Assembly: GCA_965246915.1 (NCBI GenBank)
Contig: CBDFGB010000018.1
Span: forward strand, 20,206-84,205
Length of the DNA: 64,000 nt
Direction of reading: 5' to 3'
Source of the DNA: CAVRQM01 sp965246915
GTDB lineage: Bacteria > Pseudomonadota > Alphaproteobacteria > Acetobacterales > Acetobacteraceae
The number at the start of each line of letters is the position of its first letter. Positions within the stretch are counted from its first letter, which is position 1. Below are positions 54,687 through 63,739 of this stretch, piece by piece. Below the pieces are notes generated by a model, which saw nothing but the letters and a program-made list of their open reading frames with translations, was not told where the DNA came from and made no database searches. The translations under genes were made by a program, and so were the position numbers.

Positions 54687-55748
54687 CTAGAGCTGTCCGG
54701 CCGCCGCCATCGCCATATAGGTATCTTCAAAGCGGAATTTCACGTTGGCCGGGTTGCCCTGGACCCTGCCGCCCGGAAAGCCGATCCCGACGACGTCGGC
54801 GGATTTGGCGCTGTCGCCCATCAGCCCGTGCTCGAAAAGGAAGTCCGAGACCAGGCGCATGGTCGTCGGCAGCGCCGCGCTTCGCGCGAAGGCGACGGCA
54901 TCGGCCGGCGTCACGAACAACCGTGTGGTTTTCAGCTGCGCGTCGAAGCCGGCCAGATCGGTCCCCGACAGCTTGCCCATCTCGGCGCGCGCCGCCCGGC
55001 CTGCGTCGTTGTCGCCCGTCAATACGCCCAACGTCTCGAACCACGCGCCGGTCAGCGCCTTGGCGAAATCCGGATTGTCTCTCAGCGTCTCGGTGTTGAC
55101 GATCGCCAGATCCATGATTTCGCCTGGAATTTTCGACGAGTCGAAGACCGCGTGGGCGGACGCGTCCCCCAGGATCTCGCCGACGATCGGCTGCCACGTG
55201 ACGACCGCCGTCACGTCGGCGGTCTTGTAGGCGGCTGTCATATCGGCGTCCGACGTATTGACGACCTTGACGTCGCGCTCGGCCATGCCCGCCGATTGCA
55301 ACGCGCGAGCCAGCAGGTAGTGGGAGACCGAGAACTGCACCAGATTGACCTTCTGGCCCGTGATATCCGCCAGCGCGGCCTTGTCCTTAAGGATCAACGC
55401 GTCGTTGCCGTTCGAGAAATCGCCGATGATCACGGCGGTCGAATCCACTCCGCCAACTGCCGGGACCGCCACCGTGTCCATGTTGGTGATCGTCAAGGCG
55501 TCGAACGCGCCGGCCGTGTACTGGTTGATCGATTCCGCATAGTCGTTGATCTGCACGACATCGATGGTGATACCGTATTTGTCGGCCCATTTCTTGACGA
55601 TGCCCTGCTCGGCCGCGTACGGCCACGGCATCCAGCCCGCATAGATCGTCCAAGCGAGCTTGAAGTGCGTCTTGGCCGCCGCACTCGCCGGTGCGAGCGC
55701 CGTCAGATACAAGGCCGCCGCGAGCGCGGCCACAACCCGTACAATCAT
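54687..55748 (-). CDS. ABC transporter substrate-binding protein (NMT1/TauA type)
   Basis: A 353-residue periplasmic protein with a signal peptide (IVRVVAALAAALYLTALAPASAAA). FKLAWTIYAGWMPWPYAAEQGIVKKWA and the following EINDY-like region VVQINDYAESINQYTAGAFD are typical of NitT/TauT binding proteins. This type recurs beside urea carboxylase clusters. It is the first gene of the operon; GGGAGGGA precedes the ATG at 55748. I saw no guanidine riboswitch in the 150 bases upstream. Confidence 0.9.
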   Translation of the reverse strand: MIVRVVAALAAALYLTALAPASAAAKTHFKLAWTIYAGWMPWPYAAEQGIVKKWADKYGITIDVVQINDYAESINQYTAGAFDALTITNMDTVAVPAVGGVDSTAVIIGDFSNGNDALILKDKAALADITGQKVNLVQFSVSHYLLARALQSAGMAERDVKVVNTSDADMTAAYKTADVTAVVTWQPIVGEILGDASAHAVFDSSKIPGEIMDLAIVNTETLRDNPDFAKALTGAWFETLGVLTGDNDAGRAARAEMGKLSGTDLAGFDAQLKTTRLFVTPADAVAFARSAALPTTMRLVSDFLFEHGLMGDSAKSADVVGIGFPGGRVQGNPANVKFRFEDTYMAMAAAGQL

Positions 55749-55896
55749 CTCAATCCCTCCCACCCGTGAATTGGTGGCCATGGCGGGATGCGAATTCCGT
55801 GCCGAAGGGCTACGCTCCCCACGGTCCCGAGCATAAGCGGCACCGCGCGGCCCTACCGTGGCGGCGATTGCGCAAAACCGCGCCAGATCTCGCATC

Positions 55897-56268
55897 CTAC
55901 GGCGACGCGAGCCGGACCACCCGCAGGGCGAGTTGCTCGCAGCTGTAACGCAGCGAAATGCCCTGCCCCTTCGCATCGTCCACGAACGACGTGCGCGAGG
56001 TCGTGAATGCGATGACGCCACGACGGCCCGCCGCCTCCTCGGCGTCTCCGTCGGTTGTCGGGTTCGCAGTTCCCAGGCGGGCGAGCGCGCGAAGCCGCAG
56101 CGTCACAACGTCGGCGTCGACCAAATGCTGATCGACGCAAAATTGAAGGAGCCCGAGTTGATTGCGCTCCGACAGGTATCGGGCCTGCGCGATGTCCGCC
56201 GACGCCGATACCGCGGACGAGGCCGCCCCGAGAAGCACGCCGAGCGCGAGCAGCAATGCTGCTGCCAT
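55897..56268 (-). CDS. Small secreted protein of unknown function
   Basis: A 123-residue protein starting MAAALLLALGVLLGAASSAVSA, a clear signal peptide. The mature part has two Cys (LLQFCVDQHL and RYSCEQLAL) that could form a disulfide. The start is chosen at the signal peptide; the longer frame upstream is basic and unrelated. It has no recognised family and sits between the ABC importer operon and the divergent methyltransferase gene. Confidence 0.65.
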   Translation of the reverse strand: MAAALLLALGVLLGAASSAVSASADIAQARYLSERNQLGLLQFCVDQHLVDADVVTLRLRALARLGTANPTTDGDAEEAAGRRGVIAFTTSRTSFVDDAKGQGISLRYSCEQLALRVVRLASP

Positions 56269-56429
56269 GACGGTCCACTCCCTTCCGATTGGGCCACGAA
56301 CCTGACCAGGTCCAAATTTATCAGAACGAACGCCAGCGAACCAGCACGGCGAACGACGGGCTCGGCGTTCATCCTTTGGCGATGAACGCACGGGCATGAT
56401 CCGCGCCGGCACAAAAACGGTGTGGCGCG

Positions 56430-57098
56430 ATGATGCTCAAGAACCCCACGTACTACGACAATATCAATGTGCCGCTGCTCGACGCGATCCCGCCCGAAGC
56501 GTCGGTCGTGGTCGAGATCGGTTGTGGCACCGGCGGCCTCGGGGCGGCGTTCAAGGCGCGGCATTCGACGTGCCGTGTCTACGGGGTGGAACTCCATGCC
56601 GCCTCCGCCTCCATCGCCGCCGAACGGCTCGACATGGTGCTGTGCGGCAATATCGACGCGCTCGACTTGTCATTCCTGCAGGGACAGGTCGATTGCCTCG
56701 TCTACGGCGACGTTCTGGAACACCTCGTCGATCCATGGGGCGTCCTGACGCGCCACCGCGCCCTTCTTTCGCCGCACGGCTCGGTCGTCGCCAGCATTCC
56801 AAACGTCCAGCACTGGAGCCTGCTCGAGCATCTGCTCCGCGGCGGGTGGACCTATGGCGACCACGGCATCCTCGACGACACGCATCTGCGCTTCTTCACC
56901 CTGGCCAGCATCCATGCGCTGTTCGACCGCGCGGGATACTCGATCCGCAGCACGATCGGCCTGCTCGCCTCGCCCACCCAGGCGGCCACGTTCGTCGCGA
57001 AACTCGCCCCGGCGCTCGACGCCCTCGGGATCGATCCGGCGCAATTGGAAAAGACCACCAGTCCGCTGCAGTTCCTCGTCGCCGCGTCGCCACGCTAG
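56430..57098 (+). CDS. Class I SAM-dependent methyltransferase
   Basis: A 222-residue methyltransferase. VVVEIGCGTGGLGAAFKARH is motif I, the acidic end of strand 2 is YGVELH, and CLVYGDVLEHLVDPWGVL is the motif II/III region of the methyltransf_11/23 type. SIPNVQHWSLLEHLLRGGWTYGDHGILD with DDTHLRFFT is common in sugar or glycan methyltransferases beside glycosyltransferases. The substrate is unknown. Nine bases separate it from the next gene. Confidence 0.85.
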   Translation: MMLKNPTYYDNINVPLLDAIPPEASVVVEIGCGTGGLGAAFKARHSTCRVYGVELHAASASIAAERLDMVLCGNIDALDLSFLQGQVDCLVYGDVLEHLVDPWGVLTRHRALLSPHGSVVASIPNVQHWSLLEHLLRGGWTYGDHGILDDTHLRFFTLASIHALFDRAGYSIRSTIGLLASPTQAATFVAKLAPALDALGIDPAQLEKTTSPLQFLVAASPR

Positions 57099-57107
57099 GC
57101 CCGCGCC

Positions 57108-58028
57108 ATGGCGGCGTTTCATGTGCTGCACTGGATTCCCGATCCACGACTGCACATTTTCAATGGCTATAACGAGGTGATCGAGACAGTCGTCTGGGGC
57201 CTGCGGGCGCTGGGCCACGACGTGACCTATGCGGTCAACTCGTTGCGTCAGGGCGCGGTGCCGCTGGTGTTCGGCGCGCAGCTGATGCCGCGCGGCATGC
57301 TGGCCGCGTTGCCGCCCGACGCGATTCTGTACAACCTCGAGCAATTGCACGGTCTGCGCGCGACCGGCCGGGCCCTGGACGACCTCGCGTGGGCGGCCCG
57401 GCGCTTCGCGACTTGGGATTACAGCACCGCCAACATCGACGTCTGGCGCGAGTTGGGGATCGAGAGCGTGGCGCATCTGCCGATCGGCTACGCGCCGTGC
57501 CTGTCGAGGATCGACTCGTCACCAGCGCGCGACATCGACGTCCTGATCTACGGCGCGCCGAGCGCCAGCCGGTTGCAAGTGCTGGCCGAGCTGTGCGGAC
57601 ACGGACTTTCGGCGATGTTCTTTTGCGGCCTCTATCGGGAGGCGCGCGACGCGCTGATCGCTCGGTCGCGGCTCGTCCTGTGCCTGACGAGCAATGCGGC
57701 CTCCTCGATCTTCTCCGTGGTCAGGGCGTCCTACTTGCTCGCCAACCGCAAGGCGGTGATCGCCGATCTCGCCTCGGCCGAGCGCGATATCGCCAACGGC
57801 GTCGCCTTCGCCCGCCGCGAGGACCTGGCGGCGGTGTGCGGCCACTATCTCGCCCACCCGAAGGCGTTGCGTTCGCTCGAGGAGTCGGGGTTTGAGGTCA
57901 TCTCGCGACGCGACATCCGTCCAATGCTGGCCACCGCGCTGGACGCGGTACGCAGCCACGCCGCAACGCACTCCACACGTCATGAGGAATACATTGGACC
58001 CGCTCGTCGAGAACCCGCTCATCACTGA
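57108..58028 (+). CDS. Glycosyltransferase-like protein
   Basis: A 306-residue protein of GT-B character. HDVTYAVNSLRQGAVPLVFG, LYNLEQLHGLR, HLPIGYAPCLSRI and DIDVLIYGAPSASRLQVLAEL resemble CgeB/GT1-type glycosyltransferases of methyltransferase-rich clusters. A clear E-x7-E is not seen, so the family assignment is moderate. It overlaps the next methyltransferase gene by 47 bases. Confidence 0.65.
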   Translation: MAAFHVLHWIPDPRLHIFNGYNEVIETVVWGLRALGHDVTYAVNSLRQGAVPLVFGAQLMPRGMLAALPPDAILYNLEQLHGLRATGRALDDLAWAARRFATWDYSTANIDVWRELGIESVAHLPIGYAPCLSRIDSSPARDIDVLIYGAPSASRLQVLAELCGHGLSAMFFCGLYREARDALIARSRLVLCLTSNAASSIFSVVRASYLLANRKAVIADLASAERDIANGVAFARREDLAAVCGHYLAHPKALRSLEESGFEVISRRDIRPMLATALDAVRSHAATHSTRHEEYIGPARREPAHH

Positions 58029-58734
58029 GATCAGCGTCGGAGCCGCCGCGCCCGGGTCGCGGCAGGCGGCGGAACCGGTGCGACGCGGCCTTGTGGGCGC
58101 GGTGCGGCGGGCGCTGGATCAGGCGCTGGCCGGCACCGTGCCGATCGATCCCGATTTGCTGAAGATCGGCGGCATGTCGGGCCGGAAATACCGGATGTTC
58201 ATCAACGCGCTGGTGCGCGACCTGCCGGACGCCCGCTATCTGGAAATCGGATCCTGGGCTGGCTCCACGCTGTGCGCCGCGATCAACGGCAATGACGTAA
58301 CCGCCGTGGCGATCGACAACTGGTCGGAGTTCGGCGCGCCGCGCGCCGCGTTCTGGGCGCATCTGACCCGGTTCCAGACCGACCAGGCGCGCGTGCGGTT
58401 CATCGAGGCGGATTTCCGCGCCGTCGACTTCGCCAGGTGTGGCCGCTTCAACGTCTACCTGTTCGACGGCCCGCACGAAGCGCAGGATCAGCACGACGGT
58501 ATCATGTTGGCGCAGCCGGCACTCGACGACGAATTCGTCCTGATCATCGACGACTGGAACTGGCCGCGCGTGCGCGCCGGCACGTTCGAGGCTCTGGATC
58601 GCGTGGGGCTCGAGATCGCGTTCATGATCGAGATCCGCACCAGCCTTGATGACGGGCATGCCTGCGTCGCCTTCCAGGAGAGCGACTGGCACAACGGCTA
58701 CTTCGTTGGCGTGATCCGCAAGCTGGCCGGCTGA
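57982..58734 (+). CDS. Class I SAM-dependent methyltransferase (methyltransf_24-like)
   Basis: A 250-residue protein. ARYLEIGSWAGSTLCAAING is motif I, VAIDNWSEFG follows strand 2, and YLFDGPHEAQDQHDGIML with VLIIDDWNWPRVRAGT fits class I methyltransferases acting on sugars or cephalosporin-hydroxylase-like relatives. The start is the ATG at 57982 after GTCATGAGG-type context inside the previous gene; the longer frame upstream has no family character. Confidence 0.8.
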   Translation: MRNTLDPLVENPLITEISVGAAAPGSRQAAEPVRRGLVGAVRRALDQALAGTVPIDPDLLKIGGMSGRKYRMFINALVRDLPDARYLEIGSWAGSTLCAAINGNDVTAVAIDNWSEFGAPRAAFWAHLTRFQTDQARVRFIEADFRAVDFARCGRFNVYLFDGPHEAQDQHDGIMLAQPALDDEFVLIIDDWNWPRVRAGTFEALDRVGLEIAFMIEIRTSLDDGHACVAFQESDWHNGYFVGVIRKLAG

Positions 58735-58784
58735 AAAAGTCGCGAACCCGATCGGCGTTGGCGGACACGCCCGACCAGGTCGAC

Positions 58785-59978
58785 CTACAGCTGCGTCACG
58801 GCCCGGTGCAAGGCCGCGACTTGGTCGCGCCAGTTCCAACGCGACATGGCACGTGCTCCCGCAGCCCCTCGGCGCGCGGCCTCCTCGCGATCCGCCCAGG
58901 CGGCCTCCAGACGGTCGACGATCTCCTCGACATCGCTCTCGCCCCAGCCTTCGGTGCCGGCGGATCCTGCCGGCACCGGCCTCTGGCGCGTCAGCACATA
59001 GGGCGCGCCGGTGGCCGTCAGATCGCGATGCCCGGTATTGTCCGACACGATCGTCGGCACGCCGCAGGCCATGGCCTCCATCGCCACCAGGTTGGTGCCC
59101 CCCTCGCACCGATTGGGGAACAGCGCCACATCCATCTCCCGCAGGACGCGGCCCATCAAATGGTTCGGCACGCTGCCGACATCGATGAACTGCTCGGGGC
59201 GCAGGCCGTTGGCGACCGCCCACGCGGTCACGTCGCAGCGCCCATCCGAGCCGAGCGTGACCGGTGCGAGACTCGCGTTGACGTTGACGGTCAGCGCGCA
59301 CGCCGGCCAGGGCGAATGCCATCCGGTGACCAGCACCGCCTCATTATGACGCGCGGCGAAGCGTCGAAACGCCGCCAGCACGAGATCCTGCCCTTTGCGA
59401 TATTCGAGCTTCCCGCCGCTGAACACGGCGAACTTGCCGGCCAGCGCGCCGGCCCGTGGGGCGGGATGAAACAGCGACGGGTCGATCCCTTGGATCACCG
59501 TGGCGACATTGGCGGCACCGCCGCCGCGCAACACCTCCTCGCACCAGGTCGATCCCGTCACCATCACATCGTATTCGCCGCAGGCGGACGCGGCGTCGGG
59601 CAGCCGCGTGTCCTCGAAGAAGATCACGCCGCAGGTCGCGCGGCCGATACGGCCCCCGGCACCAGGCCGAATCGAGCCCGAAAACCCGTTGCCGAGCGAG
59701 TGCAGCACAATGCCCTCAAGGCGGTCGCCGGGTGGCCTCGCCTCGACCTCCAGCCGCATCCGATCGGAATCTACAAGGTTCTGCGCGATCGCGCCAAGCC
59801 CCAAGCAGTCCATCCCGCCGAGACTTTGTAGATCGATCGGCGAGAGGGAATAGGCCCGCGCGCCTGCGGCGGCGGGCCAGTGACGCAGCAGGTTGAGGCC
59901 ATAGATCCCCCAACCGAACAGCGTCGAGACACCCCATTCAAAGTACAATTGCTGCTGCAATTCGTCTCCGTTCGACAC
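58785..59978 (-). CDS. Family 4 glycosyltransferase
   Basis: A 397-residue GT-B enzyme. FGWGIYGLNLLRHWP near the N-terminus, FSGGKLEYRKGQDLVLAAF at the start of the second domain, and ALFPNRCEGGTNLVAMEAMACGVPTI with the donor-binding E-x7-E make it GT4. It converges on the two-gene methyltransferase cluster and diverges from the secretion genes. The sugar donor is unknown. Confidence 0.9.
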   Translation of the reverse strand: MSNGDELQQQLYFEWGVSTLFGWGIYGLNLLRHWPAAAGARAYSLSPIDLQSLGGMDCLGLGAIAQNLVDSDRMRLEVEARPPGDRLEGIVLHSLGNGFSGSIRPGAGGRIGRATCGVIFFEDTRLPDAASACGEYDVMVTGSTWCEEVLRGGGAANVATVIQGIDPSLFHPAPRAGALAGKFAVFSGGKLEYRKGQDLVLAAFRRFAARHNEAVLVTGWHSPWPACALTVNVNASLAPVTLGSDGRCDVTAWAVANGLRPEQFIDVGSVPNHLMGRVLREMDVALFPNRCEGGTNLVAMEAMACGVPTIVSDNTGHRDLTATGAPYVLTRQRPVPAGSAGTEGWGESDVEEIVDRLEAAWADREEAARRGAAGARAMSRWNWRDQVAALHRAVTQL

Positions 59979-60099
59979 GACACTCCGTCCGGACGTAGCG
60001 CGAGAATGTGAACGCGCAATGAATCTCGGTCGCGGCCGAATCCAGTGCTCACGCTAAGGCTTCCGAAAGGCCGCCACGCCACCATGGCCCGCCGCCAGA

Positions 60100-62280
60100 A
60101 TGGACGGAGCGCGCGACCACGTGAATCAGACCCTGAATCCGCGGCTTTCCCCGCACCTGACGGCGCTGCGATGCCTGTTCCTGCTCGCCGCGCACCATGG
60201 CGTCGTGGTGCCGCCGGACGCGCTCGCCGGCGCCGATCAGACGGACGGCGTCGCGGCCCTGATGGGTGTGATACGTGGGGTCGGCCTGCGCGGCCGCGTG
60301 CTCTCGCGCCGCAAATGGCTGGAGCTGGTCGCCCTCGGCAGCGCGTTTCCGGTCATGGCGGAGCGTCGCGACGGCAGTTGGGTCATCGCCGCGAGCCCGG
60401 TGCAAGCCGACGACGGGTCGCTGACCCTCGCGGTGCTCGATCCGCGCCGCGAACAGGCCGGCATCGTCATGATGCCGCGCGAGGATTTCACCGCCGACTG
60501 GACCGGCCGGCTCCTGCTCTGCAAGCGGACGCGTCCGAATCACGCGGAGTCACATCGCTTTGGCTTGCGCTGGTTCCTGCCGGAGATCGCCCGCAATCGC
60601 GGAGTGCTCGGCCATGTCGCCCTGGCCGCGACCATGTCAAACGTCATCGCGTTTGCCACGCCACTGTTCTTCAACGTGATGATCGACAAGGTGGTGCCGC
60701 ACCATAGTGCACACACGCTGGTCGCGATTGTGATCGCCTTCGCCGTGGTCGTGCTGTTCGACGGGCTGTTCGGCTACGTGCGTCAGATGATGATGTTGTT
60801 CGCAAGCAGCCGGATCGACGCGCGGCTGGCGGCGCGCACCTTCGCCCATCTGCTGAGCCTGCCGATGCCATTCTTCGAGAGCACGACCGCCGGCGTGCTG
60901 CTGCGCCATATGCAGCAGACCGAGGCGCTGCGGCAATTCTTGACCGGCAAACTGTTTCAAACCCTGCTCGACGCCTCGGCCCTGCCGCTGCTACTGATCG
61001 TTCTGTTCATCTACAGCTTCAAGCTCACCCTCGTGGTGCTCGGCTTTGGCTGCCTGATCGCCGCGTTCATCGGCGTCATGATCCCGGTCTTCCGCGGCCA
61101 GCTTGAGCTTCTGTACGAGGCGGAGGGCGCGCGCCAGGCTGATCTGGTGGAGACGATCCATGCCATGCGCGCGGTCAAGTCCCTCGCGCTCGAGCCGCTG
61201 CGCCAGCGCTCCTGGGATGAGAAGGTGGCGCTTGCCGTGCGTCGGCGAGCGGGGGTCGGTCGGGTCAGTGCGGTCGCCGTAGTGCTGACCAACGGGCTCG
61301 AAAAGTTGATGCAGATCAGCCTCCTCGGACTCGGCGCGCTCGATGTGTTCGACGGCAGGCTCAGCATCGGGGCGCTGGTCGCGTTCAACATGCTATCCGG
61401 CCGGGTGACCGGACCACTCGTGCAGATCGTAGCTTTGATCAACGACTACCAGCAGACCGCGCTGTCGGTGCGCATGCTGGCGACCGTGATGGACCAGAAG
61501 CCGGAGCGCGAGCCGAGCCAGCAGGGCATCCGGCCGCCGATCACCGGGCGGATCGAGTTTCGCGACGTGACGTTCCGCTATGACGGAAGCGCGACGCCGG
61601 CGCTCGACCGCGTGTCCTTCTCCGTCGAAGCCGGGCAGATGATCGGCGTGGTCGGACGCTCGGGATCCGGCAAGACGACGCTGACCCGATTGCTGCAGGG
61701 TATTCAGACCGCGCAGCTCGGGACCGTCCAGCTGGACGGCATCGACATCCGCCACATCGACCTGCCGCATCTGCGGCGGGCCGCCGGCATCGTGCTGCAA
61801 GACAATATCCTGTTCCGCGGCACCTTGCAGGACAACATCGCCGCGGCCCGGCCGGAGGCGAGCCTCGACGAGGTGATGGAAGCGGCTCGCCTGGCCGGCG
61901 CCGATGAGTTCATCGAGCTGCTGCCGCGCAGCTACGCGACACCGGTCGAGGAAAACGGGGCGAACTTCTCCGGCGGCCAACGGCAACGCATCGCGATCGC
62001 CCGCGCGCTGCTGCTGCGGCCAAGATTGCTGCTGTTCGATGAAGCGACAAGCGCCCTCGACCCCGAGAGCGAGGCGGTGCTGCAGCACAACCTCGCCGAG
62101 ATCGCGCGGGGAAGGACCACGGTGATCGTCTCGCACCGCCTGTCGGCACTCGTGCGGGCGGACGCGATCCTGGTCCTGGAGCGCGGTGCGATGGCCGATT
62201 TCGCGCCGCATGCGACGTTGCTGGAGCGTTGCGGCATCTATCGCAGGCTCTGGGACCAGCAGACGCAGCACATGCGATGA
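60100..62280 (+). CDS. Type I secretion ABC transporter with inactive C39-like domain (HlyB type)
   Basis: A 726-residue exporter. The first 130 residues form a C39-peptidase-like domain (LTALRCLFLLAAHHGVVVPP); the position of the catalytic Cys is Thr, as in HlyB, so it binds rather than cleaves the substrate. About six membrane helices follow, then the ATPase with Walker A GRSGSGKTT (about residue 520), signature FSGGQRQR (about 625) and Walker B LLLFDEATSALD. It overlaps the adaptor gene by ATGA. With HlyD and an outer TolC it would export the repeat protein at 63740. Confidence 0.93.
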   Translation: MDGARDHVNQTLNPRLSPHLTALRCLFLLAAHHGVVVPPDALAGADQTDGVAALMGVIRGVGLRGRVLSRRKWLELVALGSAFPVMAERRDGSWVIAASPVQADDGSLTLAVLDPRREQAGIVMMPREDFTADWTGRLLLCKRTRPNHAESHRFGLRWFLPEIARNRGVLGHVALAATMSNVIAFATPLFFNVMIDKVVPHHSAHTLVAIVIAFAVVVLFDGLFGYVRQMMMLFASSRIDARLAARTFAHLLSLPMPFFESTTAGVLLRHMQQTEALRQFLTGKLFQTLLDASALPLLLIVLFIYSFKLTLVVLGFGCLIAAFIGVMIPVFRGQLELLYEAEGARQADLVETIHAMRAVKSLALEPLRQRSWDEKVALAVRRRAGVGRVSAVAVVLTNGLEKLMQISLLGLGALDVFDGRLSIGALVAFNMLSGRVTGPLVQIVALINDYQQTALSVRMLATVMDQKPEREPSQQGIRPPITGRIEFRDVTFRYDGSATPALDRVSFSVEAGQMIGVVGRSGSGKTTLTRLLQGIQTAQLGTVQLDGIDIRHIDLPHLRRAAGIVLQDNILFRGTLQDNIAAARPEASLDEVMEAARLAGADEFIELLPRSYATPVEENGANFSGGQRQRIAIARALLLRPRLLLFDEATSALDPESEAVLQHNLAEIARGRTTVIVSHRLSALVRADAILVLERGAMADFAPHATLLERCGIYRRLWDQQTQHMR

Positions 62281-63659
62281 GCGCGGCCTGGCTCCGAGCT
62301 CCCGGCGGCTGGCGGCCATGGCGAACCGTCGCCCGGCGTTCGGCTACGGCGAGCGTGCTGCCGGAGGCCCTGGCGTTCCTCGATCCGATCGATCAGATCT
62401 GCGAGGAACGGCCGCCGCCTTTCCTGCGCGCCACGCACGCGCTGGCGGCCGCGCTGTTCGTGTCCTTGCTCGCGGTCGCAGCCCTCGTGCAAATCGACGT
62501 CGTGGTGACCGGCGTCGGTCGGATTGCCACCGACACAGCGCCGATCGTGCTGCAACCGATGGAGCGGGCGATCCTGCGGGAGATGAAGACAAAGCCCGGT
62601 GACCGGGTCGCGCGCGGCCAGGTGCTTGCCACGCTGGACCCGACGTTCGCCCGCGCCGATCAGGCCTCGCTATCCGGTCAGCTGCGGGCGCTGCGGGCGC
62701 AATCACGGCGACTGGAGGCGGAGATCGCGGCAACCGCGCCCGAGCCTGCGCGGCAGGGCGATTCGGATGACGCCTTGCAAATGGCGCTCTATCGAGAGCG
62801 GCAGGCCGAATACCGCTCGCGCCTGATGGTGTTCGACGAGGATCTCGAGCGCCTTCGCGCCAATCTGCGGACCACCGAGGAGAATCGGGCGGCGCTGGAG
62901 CGCCAACTCGAGATCACGCGATCGGTCGAGACGATGCGCAAGACCCTGCTCGCGCAGCAGACCGGATCGCGGCTGCAATATCTTGACGCTGTGGCTTCGC
63001 GCATGCGCGCCGAGCGCGAACTTGCCGAGATGGCCAACCGGCTGCCGGAGCTGCGGCATGGGCTGGACTCCCGGGCGGCCGAGCGGCAGGGATTCGTCGA
63101 TGGCTGGCGGCGCGAGCTATCGGAATCCCTGGTGGCGGCGCGGGCCGAGATCGCCAAGCTGGTCGAGGCGGTCGCGAAGTCGTCTCGTCTGAACGACCTG
63201 GTCGTGGTGACCGCGCCGGAAGATGGCGTGGTGCTGGACGTCGCGCAGCGCTCGGGCGGGTCGGTACTGCGCGAGGCTGAGCCGCTGGTGACCATCACGC
63301 CGTCGCACGCCACCCTGATCGCCGAGATCATGATCGGGTCGCGCGACGTCGGCTACGTGCTGCCCGGCGCCGCGGCCGAGATCAAGGTCGATGCCTTCCC
63401 GTATCAGCGACACGGGACGCTCAAAGGTCATCTGCTGTCGGTGAGCGAGGAATCGCGGTCGAGCCCCGACGGCGCGGAGTCCCTGCATCGCGGCCGGGTC
63501 GGACTGTCCGACACGCGGCTCGACCATGTGGCACCGGACGGCCACCTGTTTCCCGGCATGACACTGACGGCGGAGATCAAGATCGGCACGCGCAGCGCGC
63601 TCTCCTACTTCCTGACGCCGATCACCCGCGGCTTTCGAGAGAGCCTGCGCGAGCCGTGA
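62277..63659 (+). CDS. HlyD family type I secretion adaptor
   Basis: A 460-residue periplasmic adaptor. One membrane anchor (ALAAALFVSLLAVAALVQIDV, about residues 55-75) is followed by the lipoyl half (REMKTKPGDRVARGQVLATLDP), long coiled coils and the second lipoyl half (VVVTAPEDGVVLDVAQRSGG). The end PGMTLTAEIKIGTRSALSYF is typical. The ATG overlaps the stop of the ABC transporter. No tolC gene is in the window. Confidence 0.93.
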   Translation: MSAAWLRAPGGWRPWRTVARRSATASVLPEALAFLDPIDQICEERPPPFLRATHALAAALFVSLLAVAALVQIDVVVTGVGRIATDTAPIVLQPMERAILREMKTKPGDRVARGQVLATLDPTFARADQASLSGQLRALRAQSRRLEAEIAATAPEPARQGDSDDALQMALYRERQAEYRSRLMVFDEDLERLRANLRTTEENRAALERQLEITRSVETMRKTLLAQQTGSRLQYLDAVASRMRAERELAEMANRLPELRHGLDSRAAERQGFVDGWRRELSESLVAARAEIAKLVEAVAKSSRLNDLVVVTAPEDGVVLDVAQRSGGSVLREAEPLVTITPSHATLIAEIMIGSRDVGYVLPGAAAEIKVDAFPYQRHGTLKGHLLSVSEESRSSPDGAESLHRGRVGLSDTRLDHVAPDGHLFPGMTLTAEIKIGTRSALSYFLTPITRGFRESLREP

Positions 63660-63739
63660 CGCCGCGTTTGTTCGCTTCACCGTTCCGCAAGACATTCCTG
63701 CGCATCTGAGTCCAACCGAAGTAGTTGGAGTGTCGCGCC

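Noticed and set aside
55749..55896. Guanidine (ykkC-type) riboswitch upstream of the importer operon
   Set aside because: I looked for the conserved ACGG and GGTCCGAGAG-like segments and hairpins with ACGR loops on the minus strand and could not make a fit. A covariance search would settle it.
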